From the NCBI RefSeq assembly GCF_020509005.1, contig NC_063014.1, forward strand, positions 5,828,001 through 5,892,000: a stretch of 64,000 bases of DNA, read 5' to 3'. The position numbers and the translations under genes were made by a program. How positions within the stretch are numbered: position 1 is the first letter of the stretch; the number at the start of each line of letters is the position of its first letter. A model generated the notes under the pieces. The model saw nothing but the letters and a program-made list of their open reading frames with translations. It was not told where the DNA came from and searched no databases. Of this stretch, positions 21,790 to 32,229 are shown in pieces. The stretch is from Fulvia fulva (Eukaryota > Ascomycota > Dothideomycetes > Mycosphaerellales > Mycosphaerellaceae).

Positions 21790-23174
21790 TACTTTTAACC
21801 GTACTAGATACTAAAGATCTATTCGCGCCGACTATCGAGATCGACGCCGTAAGTAATAAAGCCGACATATCTAAGGTACTAGGGAAGAGAAAGCACGACT
21901 TACTTAACTAGCTAGATTAGACGCGACTAAAGGCCTATTACCGTACCTTATAAGACCGTAACTACTTATTATCTATTTAGAACTACGGCTAGCCTATTAA
22001 GGACAAAGATAGGCTCGAATACTAGCTCTATAAGCTATACTATAGCGCTAGTAGAAAAGAGTATTACGAATATAGGTTACTAGGTATATCGTACGGTACT
22101 AAGACTAACTTAGTATATACTAAGCTAGTCGAGACAATAGTACGGCAATACTACCGAGACACCGTACGAATAGTAGGAGCGACTTAGAGGACCTAAAGTT
22201 ACTTAGCTAGTTAGTACGAGACTGTCGGAGGAACTGCCGTCGTAGGATAAGATATAGGTAAAACCGATAAGGCGTAGTAAAATAGAACTAGGACTAGAGC
22301 AAGATCCCTCTATATAGATATAAGAGAGGCAGTCTCTATACCGATAGTAGAGACACCTTTAGTACTAAATACTATTCTACTATATACCTTCGTATACTAT
22401 ATTAGTCCTTCCTCCTTTCCTATTACAAGTCCTAACTTCTATATATATATATATACTATACCCTTTTAATAAAGAGAAGGGTATCTATAAGACTAACGTC
22501 TCTACGACTAGTACTTCGAACTATATAAAGACGAAGCACTATATCGATAGTAACGGTGTTATTTAACCGAAAGAGAAGAAGAGGAAGGGCTTAGATCAAT
22601 ATTATAGTAGGCAGTAGATTAATAACGAGCGTACTATCGAATTTAGTAAGGACGAGTTTCTCGTACTACTTTATAGCTAGATTATTAAAGACAATATCCC
22701 CTATTATAAGGTCTAGATAGTACGCTTTAGACGACTACTTATCTACCTTTAAGAGCGCTATAAGTCCTATCTACCGTATTAAGTTACTAACGGCTTAATA
22801 ATCGATAGAATCTACGATAAGACACTAGGCTATATTACGGAAGAATTGGCCTTATTATTAAGCAAGATTAGCTATAGCTTCGACTTATAGACTTCGAAGA
22901 ATAAGCTCGTACTACTTAGGCTCGTTACTTACTTTATTAATAAGGACGGTAAAGCTATAAAGATGCTACTCGTATTACTACGATAGCGAGGTCGTTATTC
23001 TAGATATAACATCTCCGAGACTATTAGTAATACGCTTGTCTACTACGGCGTAGAGTATAAGATCGGTTACTTTATTACTAATAACGCTAGTAACAACCTA
23101 ATAGTAATAGGCTTTATATCTACCGAGTACGGACTCGATAAGAAGTAGTACTAGCTTCGCTATACTAGTTATAC
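21790..23174 (+). pseudogene. hAT-family transposase relic, split by a solo LTR
   Basis: The reading starts near VLDTKDLFAPTIEID. Removing the solo LTR at 22062-22471 plus one AAGAG gives an unbroken SASRKEKGIYKT. After it come TKHYIDSNGVI, FSKDEFLVLLYSWI-like sequence, SYSFDL-TSKNKLVLL (the hAT S.D.WTS.N block) and GRYSRYNISETI (G.H.G.NIAE). Next is YGVEYKIGYFITNNASNN, the conserved ITDNASNN block with its Asp changed to Asn, and finally LRYTSYT. It then stops abruptly at the edge of the gypsy-2 LTR. The dimerisation C-terminus and both terminal inverted repeats are missing from the window. Confidence 0.85.
22062..22471 (+). repeat. Solo LTR of the copia-1 family in the hAT relic
   Basis: 410 bp, nearly identical to the copia-1 LTRs. 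It is flanked by a perfect 5-bp target duplication AAGAG (22057-22061 and 22472-22476). No internal sequence is left, so it formed by recombination between the two LTRs of an insertion. Confidence 0.93.
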
Positions 23175-23279
23175 TATAGACGACTAACCACCCTAGTAAG
23201 TAAGGGCGCGCCTAGTGACCCTAGGATAGCTTACGCGTAGGTATATATACTTGTCGGTCCGCGGGCCGTAAAATATATA

Positions 23280-24412
23280 ACGTACTTTACTACCGAGCGG
23301 GCTATACTACCGAGCGGGCCACTTTTACTAAGAACTATACCACTTCTATAGATATAGCTATATAACTACTATTATAGCGTAGATTGTCTTCAAACGAGGC
23401 CAAACTGACCTTAGCTGTCTAGGCCACGAAACGCGACGCGACAATTACGAATCGACTTGCTATAAAGGTATACGACGCGTCTCGAACTATACTAGGGTAT
23501 CGATTGAATAGACGACCTCCTCGGGGTGACTACGAGCCTAATTTGAAGAAGCTTATAGAGCTAGAAGAGAGGGCGATACTTAAGTATATACACGAGCTAG
23601 ATCTTAGAGGTTTCCCGCTATTAAAGGCTAGTATACGAGCAATAGCCGATTTATTACTATAAGAGAAGGGTCTTAAGCCCGCTAGTCTCAATTGGATAGA
23701 CAGGTTCATTAGGCGGTATCGTGAGCTAAAGGTTCGTATAACACGTAGATACGATCGTTAGCGAGCCCTAATAGAAGATCTAGACGTTATCGAGAAGTAG
23801 TTCTTGCTTATACGTAATATAAAGGAGAAGTATAGCATCCTTAACTAGGACACCTACAACTTCGACGAGATAGGGTTTATAATAGGTGTCATTACGTCTT
23901 AGAGCGTCGTTACGGGTTTAGAAAGGCGTGGTAGAAAGAGGAAGGTCGTTTAATAGGGTAATAGAGAGGGAGTAGAGACATAGCGTATTAGATAGCTCTT
24001 ATACAAAGCGAGATTAGTAAGCTACGTAAGTCTAACGAGGCCCTTATATAGCGGAAAGCACGAAAGCGTAAGTATATTCAGTCTAGAGGGTCTCTAACCT
24101 TCGATAAGGCGTCGTAATTAATACCTCTAGAGGATACTAGGAGGCAGGAAGTAAGTAGAGAGTCGCTAGATAGTGTTTGGCTAGTACTAAGGCTACGACG
24201 CTATAAGCGATATAGCGAGTCGGGGCATAACGTACGTACCTATCAAGTAGACTCACTAGTTAGCGAAGAATCTAAAGAGGAATTGTCCTCCTAGTAACGA
24301 TTCTATAGGATGTCGTCGTATTAAGATACCGTCGCAATTAAAGTAGAAGTAGTACAGTTCTTAGTAAAAGTAGCCCGCTCGGTAGTATAGCCCGCTCGGT
24401 AGTGAAGCACGT
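23280..24412 (+). mobile_element. Fot1/pogo-type DNA transposon copy 2, non-autonomous
   Basis: 1,133 bp with about 67-bp terminal inverted repeats (ACGTACTTTAC at the left, GTGAAGCACGT at the right). It is flanked by TA on both sides (23278-23279 and 24413-24414), the target duplication of the Tc1/mariner-pogo superfamily. It has the same internal structure and the same deletion as copy 1, so both descend from one deleted master copy. Confidence 0.92.
23390..24300 (+). pseudogene. Pogo copy 2 transposase with its catalytic core deleted
   Basis: The N-terminal helix-turn-helix reads NEAKLTLAV-ATKRDATI. A CENP-B-type segment follows (RGDYEPNLKKLIELEERAI, SLNWIDRFIRRYRELKV). Next comes the first catalytic block, IRNIKEKYSILN-DTYNFDEIGF, near 23790-23875. 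Shortly after VVTGLERRGRKRKVV at about 23905-23945 the reading passes into the C-terminal SEISKLRKSNEAL tail in another frame. The tail then runs through TFDKAS, EVSRESLDSVWLVLRLRRYKR and VRTYQVDSLVSEE. Roughly half of a typical 500-residue Fot1 transposase is missing, including the later DDE residues. It is not functional. Confidence 0.86.
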
Positions 24413-24979
24413 TATAGTAATCCTAAAAAAGATAAATCTGAAATTTTTAGATTCCCGTATTTTGCCTTATAGAGAGATTCTTCGTAAATCCTTAGCTTCC
24501 TACTAAGGTCGCCTCCTAACTATATATATCTTAGTAGTATCCCTATACACCCCTACTACGTAATTAACCGTTAAAGGTTAACGAGATTCGACGCGCAAAT
24601 TTCAGGGTCTAAAGGGGCCCTTAGCTCGTTAATATATCCTCCTCTATTACGAAACTGTCCCTAGTTTCACCTCCGCTACGCTAATATAAACCAAGAAACT
24701 ATACCTATAAGTTATACGTCAGGAAGGCGGATCCGGCGTCTAGTCACGTAGTTAGTCTAGAGATATTAAGGAGATCGCAAGTTTATTCTATAAGGGGCTA
24801 AGGAGGCTAAGTCAAAGTCTAGTCTTTGTAGTAAGCCTACCCTTAAATCAAGGATATAGCCTAGAAATCAGTCAAGCACGCTAGAAACTAGGTACTAGAA
24901 CTAGAAGCTAGTCAAATTAAGGTTAGAAACCAAAACTACTAAGTAAACTCCTTACGCCTAAGAAAAAAAAATAATGAAG

Positions 24980-27216
24980 TCCTATCCCTTCTTTGACCTA
25001 AATCCTAGTAAATTTTACTATCTCCTCCGTAGTAAGGTTATAAGGCCGCACCTATAGTCTCGTCGGCTTAGATTCTAGTTCCGGAAGTGTAGTAGCTCTA
25101 TTAATACCTATTAGAAGTATATTGTCATCCTCTTTGTCGTTAGATTCGGACGTAGTAGGTCTATTCTTATTCGGAAGATCGCCTTTTTCGACATTCGTAA
25201 TATCAACCCTATCCTCTAGCGTTATAATGTCTTTAGCTTTAGGAAGATTAAGCTCCGGGTCCGGTCTTAACTATAGGATTAGCTTTAGGTTCTCTTAGGC
25301 TTATATACCCTTTAACCTCGTACTATTAAGCTCTTCGAGGACGTATATACTAAACTCCGAGTACACCTTAGCTATACAATACGGCCTAAGCTAGCGGTAA
25401 CTAATCTTTCTAGATAGGTCGTCCTTATACGGCTTGTCGAACTTAACTATAAGATCCCCGACCTAGAACCCCTAGAAGTTAATACTACGTTTAGTATCGA
25501 AGTATTCCTTACTTAGGGTACAAAGCCTTACTCTTCGTAACTATAACTCCTAAAGACTTATATCCCGTACCTATAACTAACGCGCCCGAATAGCTAATAG
25601 CTCCTCCGTTAATCTAATAGATCCCTATTTATAGTTCGCCTATATTAGGTATTCTACCTCGATCAGGAGAATAGTACGATAGCTATATAGAACCTCCGCC
25701 GGCGTTATACCCGTAATTCTAGATACCGTAGTTCTATTAGCCTAAAGCACCGTAGTAATCTGTCGTTCCTAGGACTTATAGGTGTTCTTAGTAAGCTTAG
25801 CTAATGTAGCTAGAATAGGTCAATATCCTACTTCTATAGTTATATTTAACTACGGATAGTAGGGTAAGATCCGGATATACTTAATGCCTATACTAATAAG
25901 TATCCTCTCTACCTCCCCTTCGTTAATACTAGCGTTATTAAGCACAATCTTATAGTAGTACCTATACTAGCTAAATACTATCTCGTATAAGAACTTAGTA
26001 ATCGCCCGCGAATTTAGAGGCTTCCGTACGACCTTCGCCTTAATCTACCTACTTAGAGCTTCTCGGGCGATAAGTAAGTACCCGTTTCTATATACGTAGA
26101 CGGGATTGTAGTACTACCTCTCTCCTACAACCTACTAAGTCGATAAGTACATTTCTTCTGCTCTCTAGTTGCCTTCGCGAAAGTTATAAGGAGTATAAGT
26201 CCTTACCTAATTCGATACGTCGGAGAAGTAGCCCTCCTAGTAATACCGGCTAGTAATAAGATTATATACTAGCTCTATACTCCGATAACTATACTTTTCG
26301 TAACAGTACATCACGATCTCTTTCTAAGCATTATTATCGTCTACTACTAGCTATATCGGTATACCCCTTCGCCGCTAATAAAATAAGAGCTTGTCTCTTA
26401 AGTAGTACCGAGGACTCTTCTTAACGAGGTTTCGATACTTAGCCCGGGTAACCCCTTCCGGTCGTGTTCGATATACTAGAATATAAGCTATAAGCTCGGA
26501 ATTGTTACTATACTAGGGTTCGAGGAGTCGTTTACGCTCTAGAATAACGGGGAAAGTGTTAACTAGCTCGGCGTAACGGAAGAATTTATCGTTAATTATC
26601 TTATTAATATTATCGTTAGGTTCCGTAAGCTCCTTAGCTATAGGTAGTTTACGAGACAGTATATCCGGTCCGGAGTACTTCTTCCTATCGACATGCCTTA
26701 CTTTAAAGGTAAATAGCCGGATCTAAGTAACCTACCCTACTATTATAGAGTTTAGAATGTCGGATACTAGCCGATTTAACTACTATACTAGCGTTTTAGT
26801 ATTAACTTCGAGGATGAAGTCTACTCCTACGAGGTAGCGCTACACCTTCTTAAGGCCCTTTAGTACTCCGAGGTACTCCCGCTTTCCTATATCGTACTTA
26901 GCCTCGTTTACGTTCTAGGTACCGCTCTTATACCTTACTAGGTATCTTCGTCGAGTATTGTCTAGTAATTCCTACGATATTATATAACCCTACCTGATAC
27001 TACTCGCGTTAATAGAAACGAAGATCCTACTAGCTCCTAGGGCGTAGGAGATAGTTACTAACGCTAGTACTATTACTAAGAATCTTACTAGGTTCTCTTT
27101 CGAGAACTACTTATTCTTAGCCTAGACAAACTCGACGTCCTTCCTTGAAAGCTTATATATTAGCCGAGCGACAATCACGAACTAGGGGACCTAAATCCGG
27201 AAGTAAATATAGATCC
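24980..27216 (-). pseudogene. Ty3/gypsy-2 Pol relic: RNase H and integrase
   Basis: Minus-strand reading from 27216 downward. RNase H includes FVSINASSIR-GYIIS, KREYLGVLKGLKKV and FKVRHVDRKKYSGPDILSRK at about 26650-27010. The integrase zinc finger follows near 26160-26330 (YCYEKYSYRSIELVYNLI, RYY-EGYFSDV). The core reads VYVYRNGYLLIARE, YKIVLNNASINEGEV and ISIGIKYIRILPYYP, where the DNG...E motif of the active site now reads NNA. An SH3-like C-terminus contains FQGF-VGDLIVKFDKPYKDD, and an acidic tail follows. It differs clearly from gypsy-1. RT and Gag would lie beyond 27217 and are not present. Confidence 0.82.
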
Positions 27217-27452
27217 TGTTAAAACAGGTACGGGTGGATGGCAGCGGAGTGGAGTAAGAGATCAATCTTCAACTGACTAATAGCACGAGCATGCAGCAAT
27301 ATATTAGGAACCAATGTGTTGATTGTGTTGGATGTCTATCTAAGCTAAAGGGGAGAGAAGGTATCTCCCTACAAGCTGAGTCATCGTGGATGCCTCAGGC
27401 TGCCAGATCACTTCCTGATTGTTGACTCCCTTTGAGATGCTACATCTTAACA
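27217..27452 (-). repeat. Copia-2 3' LTR
   Basis: 236 bp with TGTT...AACA ends, essentially unmutated. It is the best reference in the window for the LTRs of copia-5 (44041 and 49412). A short purine stretch (AGTGGGAG on the element strand) adjoins its internal edge as a polypurine tract. Confidence 0.93.
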
Positions 27453-27517
27453 CTCCCACTCATCTCGTATAGGAGGTTACAGTCTGCTCACTTCCTGTCA
27501 ATAGTACTTGGACCTTT

Positions 27518-29047
27518 TTATGACAGGTTCAGCTGGCTTACAAACCTCTGGAAGTGTAGACCAGTCTTTGGTTTTGTAAACCCGTCTGCAACCATCTCAG
27601 AGGTTGGGGTGTACTCAACAGCAATAAGCCTCCTCCACCAAAGTTTCCTAACAGCGTTATAGGCAATGTCAATGTGCTTCGACTTGTCATGAACATGTGC
27701 ATCTTTCACCAGGGTGAGGGCAGCTTGATTGTCACCTCTTAATTGGACTGGTCTCAAATTTGATACAGTCTCCTGGTTTCCAGTGATTCTTGGTTGATAG
27801 GAACAGTCTCCCACTAACTCTGGACAATCCATTTCCCTTAGCAGTGAAGCTAGGAATTGGGACTGCTTCGCACATGCATTCATAGCCATGTATTCAGCCT
27901 CCATTGTGGATGTTGCTACAGACTTTTGCTTCTTGCTCATCCAAGAAACTGGTGCCCTATAGAGGAAGAAGACATACCCAAGGATTGAGACTCTGTCTGC
28001 TTTGTCCATTGCATAATCAGAATCACAGTATCTAATAAGGTGTCCTTTTCCAGACTTTGAGAACTGAAGTCCTAGATCAGGGTATGATCTTAGGTACCTA
28101 GTGATCTTCTTCAAAGCCTTCATGTGGTAGGTGGATGGGTCACTCACAAATGAGCTCATCCTTCCTAGGGCAAAAGCAATGTCTGGCCTTGTGATTGTTG
28201 CTAGCCACATCCAAGTACCATTAATACTCTGGTACTCTGCCTTGTCACACCTCTCATCTATGTGGCTTGAAGGTTTGAGGGCCTCATAGCTGTCCATGGG
28301 TGAGTGTGTAGGTGCTGCCTTCTCATGGTTCATTCCCATCTTGGCTAGGCTGTCCCTAACAAAGTGTCCTTGGTCAAGTTTCAGGATTCCTCTCTTCCTG
28401 TCCCTTGTGACTCTCATGCTAAGGATCTTTTCAGGTTCACCTAGATCTTTGATCTTGAAGATCTTGCCAAGTTCTCTTTTGAACCAGAGAACATCTGTCA
28501 ACTTTGGTGCAGCAATTGGAATGTCATCCACATGTATAAGGATTATGATCTCCCTCTTCTTATGGATAAGTAGGCATAGATCCACTTCTGACTGTGTGAA
28601 TCCAATCTCTCTGAGCTTTGACACACAGAGTTGATTCCAATCTCTAGCTGCTTGCTTAAGTCTATACAAGCTTTTGAGGATTTTGAACACCATGTTTGGT
28701 GGAAGCTCAACTCCTGGTGGTGGTAACATGAAGATGTCTTCATGGAGGGTGCTTTCTGTGAATGCATTGTTCACATCCACTTGGTGAAGATGAAGATCCT
28801 TCTTACACACAATAGCCATAAACACCCTAAGGGTGTCCTGTCTTACTGTAGGTGCAAATGTCTCCATAAAGTCAACACCAAACTTCTGTGAGAAGCCCCT
28901 TGCAACTAGTCTAGCCTTGAACTTTTCAATAGCTCCACTAATGCTTCTCTTAATATCAAAGACCCATCTTGATGTAACCAGATTTGCTCCTTTTGGTGGA
29001 ACAGAATTTTCCCAGGTGTTGTTACTCTGTAGAGCATCTAGTTTCTT
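27518..29047 (-). pseudogene. Copia-2 reverse transcriptase and RNase H
   Basis: The frame is open from just after the TAA at 29048 to the natural stop at 27518. The 449 residues from the Met at 28867 contain the RT motifs: QVDVNNAFTES (catalytic Asp near residue 31), SLYRLKQAARDWN (62-80), and the active-site box IHVDDIPIA at 111-119, which is H-V-D-D where most copia elements have Y-V-D-D. RNase H follows with RYCDSDYAMDKADR (Asp 282), TSTMEAEYMAMN (Glu 323), LRGDNQAALTLVKDA (Asp 379) and HIDIAYNAVR (Asp 400). The upstream part, from residue KKLDAL, carries VTSRWVFDIKR and FKARLVARGFSQ. It copies element RNA into cDNA. It is marked broken because the polyprotein is interrupted upstream. Confidence 0.92.
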
Positions 29048-29857
29048 TTAGATTGCTTCCTTCCAAAGATGTCCCCATTTCTTGTCATTCACAGCATCCT
29101 TGTAGGATTTTGGAATTGGGACCTCTTGCTTGTATGCAATGGCTTCTACAGTTGCTGCAAAGGCCATTTCCTCAACTTCTTCCAGGAATTCGCTATCCCA
29201 TGGTATTGAACTGTCCACTGATTGCATGGCTGCAAAGAAAGCTTGGTGAAAAGCAGCAAGGTTCTCTGAGAGGTCCATTGCTTCTCCCACTTCAGTGGTT
29301 AGTTCGGGCTTAGGGACCATAGATCTTAGGGCTTTCTGTTTCATGTCATAGCCCTCAACATCATAGTCAGCCTTTCTCTTTCTAAGGGATGATTTAGGGA
29401 CCGTCACTTGTGACCTAGTAACGTCTATTTCCTGGGGATCTAGGGAGCTTCTCTCAATTAGCTGATCGATTTTCTGAAATTCCCCTACGTTCTCCGGAGG
29501 CTGGGGAAGTTGCACAAACAGCTTTCTCGGCTGAGCGACTTTAGGGCTCTCAATTGGCTGATCTATTTCGGGGGGGCTCTGATGGACGCCTGAATAGTAG
29601 GTAGATTGTCCTAAGGATACGTTCTTCCTCGGCCTTCCTAAGGGCTTCCTAGCTAGTGCACTGCTTGGTAGATTCAATGTTGGAACATTGAGACCCATAT
29701 CACCTCCAGGCTGGTCCTCAAAGAAGTCTGCATGTGTGTGTTGTTTAACAGCTCTCATGTCTGGTTCCCAAAAGAGCCAGGCTTTAGCTATGTTTTCAAT
29801 ATACCCAATAAACACTGCTTCTTTACCCCTATTCATTAGCTTGTCACTTCTTGCCCA
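29048..29857 (-). pseudogene. Copia-2 integrase C-terminus and integrase-RT linker
   Basis: 262 residues from the Met at 29836 (MNRGKEAVFIGYIENIAKAW) lie between TAA stops at 29858 and 29048. MNRGKEAVFIGY is the conserved end of copia integrases. A Pro/Gln-rich linker (KPLGRPRKNVS, VQLPQPPENV) and an acidic segment lead into the RT region SYKDAVNDKKWGHLWKEAI. Both flanking stops fit CAA to TAA. The original continuous polyprotein is inferred from copia-1 and copia-4. Confidence 0.88.
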
Positions 29858-30814
29858 TTAAGGTTGGGATCTTGTGTCCATATAGACAACAGCTTTGCAT
29901 CCCCAAACTTTCAAATGGTTGATAGTCGGTTTGATACCATCAAAAGCCTCATCTGGTGAAACCTTGAACCCATCGTAATCTGGGCCATTTGGCAGTTTGT
30001 TCCTCATATAAGTTTGGGCCTCTAGTGCTTCAGGCCAAAATTCAACCGGCATTTTAGCCTCTTCAAGCATTGCCCTTATAGAGTCCTCTGAGGTTTGTAT
30101 TGACCTCTCAACTGGTCCATTCTGTAGAGAGTTGTATGCCTCAGTCGGCTCGAGCCCAATCCCCAAATCCTTCTCCCACTGCTTCACTAATGCAATAAGT
30201 TCTTTTGCATTGTTAAGTCTTACTGCTTTCAGCTGCGCTGATGATTTCCTCTCTGCTTTGATCTTCCAGTTCTGGAGAGCAACTGGAGCATCTTCTCTTT
30301 TCCTAAGAGGAAAGGTCCACTTCTTCCTAGAGAAGTTGTCAACAATCTCAAGCCAGTATTTGAATCCTAGTCTTGAGATTGGTAGTGGGCCACATATGTC
30401 AATAGATACAAGGGCAAGTCTTTCAGGTCTTCTCTCTATAACTTTGCCTTTGTACTTCTTCATCTTTGCTATTGAGCATACTCTGCACTGGTGAAAGCCA
30501 TCCTTAGGGATAGGAATGGGTTCTTTCAAGTCTGTTACCTTATGAAGATTCTGGAGCAAATTCTTCCCAAAGTGTGCAAATCTTCTATGCCAAAGCTCCC
30601 ACTGCTTCAGGTCGGTCTCTGATTGAGCAGTCACAAAGGCATTCTCCATTGGTGGTGCACATGATGAGTAATGTGCCCGTTCTTGTAGGAGAGGAGAAAT
30701 CTCATCAATGAATAGAACCCCCCCAAGGAGCTTTGTCTGGACAACAGTCTCACCAGAGGGGGAAACAAGAGAAAATGATGGAGGTTGCACACCAAACTGC
30801 TTGCTAAACTGGTT
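29858..30814 (-). pseudogene. Copia-2 integrase core
   Basis: The open frame from 30814 (Met at 30790, 310 residues from there) contains the GAG-pre-integrase finger with His 68, His 73, Cys 102 and Cys 105 (HRRFAHF...QCRVC). The catalytic core has SIDICGP (Asp 131), RLNNAKEL and NGPVERSIQ (Glu 228). The second catalytic position reads Asn 193 in LNNAKE where copia-3 has SDGARE. A TpG-to-TpA change from GAC to AAC explains it, so the enzyme is probably dead apart from the stops. The integrase inserts the cDNA and makes the 5-bp duplications. Confidence 0.9.
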
Positions 30815-31186
30815 CTATGAAACCAGGTTCACTCCTAGCTTGGGTACAAGCAGGACATCTTCCAAAACAACTTTTCTGCCAGCTCTCCCACTCATCTCTG
30901 CATTCCCAATATGAGTGGCCAATAAAAACCCACCTCCCACTTTGATCCATTTCTTCCTTGTCAAGGGAGTCATAGATCTAAAGAGGCAGCTTTGGTCAGT
31001 CATATGGGATGAAGCACAGGAGTCAAGTAACCACTCTGACGAGGGGAACTTGCCTTGGACTTCTGCAGTTGAGTGAGCCACTTCATCATACTCATCATCA
31101 TCAGACATTGTCTCTAGGGATGAGCTGCATGGTGACTCTTGGGCGGAGAAACCTTTTCCAGTCTTCTTTGCTTTAGAGGTATAAGA
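30815..31186 (-). pseudogene. Copia-2 aspartic protease region
   Basis: The 97-residue open stretch from the Met at 31108 contains SSEWLLDSCASSHMTD, the retropepsin active-site motif of copia elements (DSCAS in place of DTGAS), at residues 23-38. VLEDVLLVPKLGVNLVS follows at the end. It processes Gag-Pol. It is flanked by in-frame TAG at 31187 (NQA-stop-SY) and 30815 (VS-stop-NQF); the latter replaces the Trp of VSWNQF seen in copia-3. Confidence 0.9.
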
Positions 31187-32149
31187 CTAGGCCTGGTTCT
31201 TCTGGAGTGACAGCATGTCAGAGCTGAGTTTCTTCACCATTTTCTTAAGTTCTTCCATAGAGGACTTCTCTCTTGGTGTCCTCCTTGAAGTGGGTGGTGG
31301 AGTTCTCTTCTTCTTGACATGTGTTGTATTCTGGGAAGATGATGGTTGGGAATGAGATCTAAGGACCTTTCTTGCCTCAGGCAAACTAGGGCAGTCCTTG
31401 ATCAGATGATCCTTCTCACAGAGAAGGCAGGAGAGTGGTCTTGCTAGACCTGAGGGCTTGACCCAGGTGGCTGCCATGCCATACTCAGCCTTAGAGGGAT
31501 CCAACCTGGCTTCTTGAGCTTCAAGGATCTTTAAGGTCCTTTCATGATCCATCTTTGGCTGAGCCATGATAGTATCCCTGGCTACATGGTAGTCAGGTGG
31601 CAGTGAGCTTAAGAGCTGGGTCATCCTCACATCAGCTTTCCTGTAATGCTGACCCTCTGGGTCAACATCAGCAATCCTTTTTCCAAGAGAAACCAGGTGT
31701 GCCTATGCAGATCTGATGGTGAACTCTTCACTCATCTCAAAGGTCACAAATTGCTTTGTGAGCTCATGTGCATGGGTTGGTAGCACCTGGCTATACTTGT
31801 TCCAGAGATACACCCACTTCTCAGCAGCTCTTCCAGATTCACATGAGCCCTCAAGCTCAAATTCATCTTCTTCTGTGATCCTACTAAGGATACTGAAGTT
31901 GCATACTGCATTGTGTCTTGTCCATGTTGGCGTATTGAGGATCTCTTTGGTTGTAGCCTCTTCTTGGAGTTTCAGAGTCTTGCCCTTGATGTTGTCAAAA
32001 GACACTTCTATTAGGTCATCAATTGCAAAGAATGCTGATTGGCTCTCTATCTTGTATCTCTGAAGGTTGAACCATCTCTTCCAATTGTCCCTCCCAAGAA
32101 TTGGGATTTTGCCTCCCTTCTCCTCTGTCTTCTCTTGGTATGGATCCAT
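31187..32149 (-). pseudogene. Copia-2 Gag with zinc knuckle
   Basis: The likely start is the ATG at 32149 (MDPYQEKTEEKGG), because copia-5 begins with the same residues (its ATG is now ATA) and sequence upstream diverges. N-terminal GRDNWKRWFNLQRYKIE is the typical copia capsid opening. A single TAG at 31703 (CAG-type) interrupts it. From 31630 follow MTQLLSSLPPDYHVARDT and a nucleocapsid knuckle CLLCEKDHLIKDC (CX2CX3HX4C, about 31429-31391). The tail is basic, rich in Ser and Thr, and ends in a Lys-rich helix. It forms the virus-like particle and binds element RNA. Confidence 0.9.
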
Positions 32150-32229
32150 AATAAATTGGATGTAATGAAACAAGGTGTGTATGTTCCAAAGTGGTGGCTC
32201 AGATCCTGCTGAGGCTTCTGGTATAGAAT

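Larger units (their letters stand above)
23175..24960 (-). repeat. Probable Ty3/gypsy-2 3' LTR, interrupted by pogo copy 2 (right end approximate)
   Basis: About 105 bp from 23175 (TATAGACGACTAAC) recur at 50309-50416 with only transitions. The hAT reading stops where this segment starts, as expected for an insertion edge. The sequence resumes after pogo copy 2 at 24413 and runs to the end of the gypsy-2 coding relic, making about 650 bp without pogo. 24413-24960 shows no coding potential and no internal repeat I can name. The LTR assignment rests on position and on the repeated edge; a target duplication was not found. Confidence 0.5.
27217..32229 (-). mobile_element. Copia-2, nearly intact Ty1/copia element lacking its 5' LTR
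   Basis: Against the RIP-saturated background this 5-kb element keeps normal CpA and TpG. It has a 3' LTR (27217-27452) and full Gag-Pol coding sequence, but ends near 32229 about 80 bp upstream of the Gag start. The 5' LTR and most of the leader are absent; copia-5, the same family, has about 670 bp there. Only five in-frame stops break Gag-Pol and I found no frameshift: TAG at 31703, 31187 and 30815, TAA at 29858 and 29048. Each fits C-to-T at CpA on one strand. It was inserted into gypsy-2. Confidence 0.93.

Noticed and set aside
27432..27662. 76-codon plus-strand frame at the end of copia-2
   Set aside because: Antisense to the RNase H C-terminus and LTR of copia-2.
30132..30494. 120-codon plus-strand frame (also 28296-28634, 28984-29313, 31716-32063)
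   Set aside because: Shadows of copia-2 Gag-Pol on the other strand; the minus-strand frames hold all catalytic motifs.
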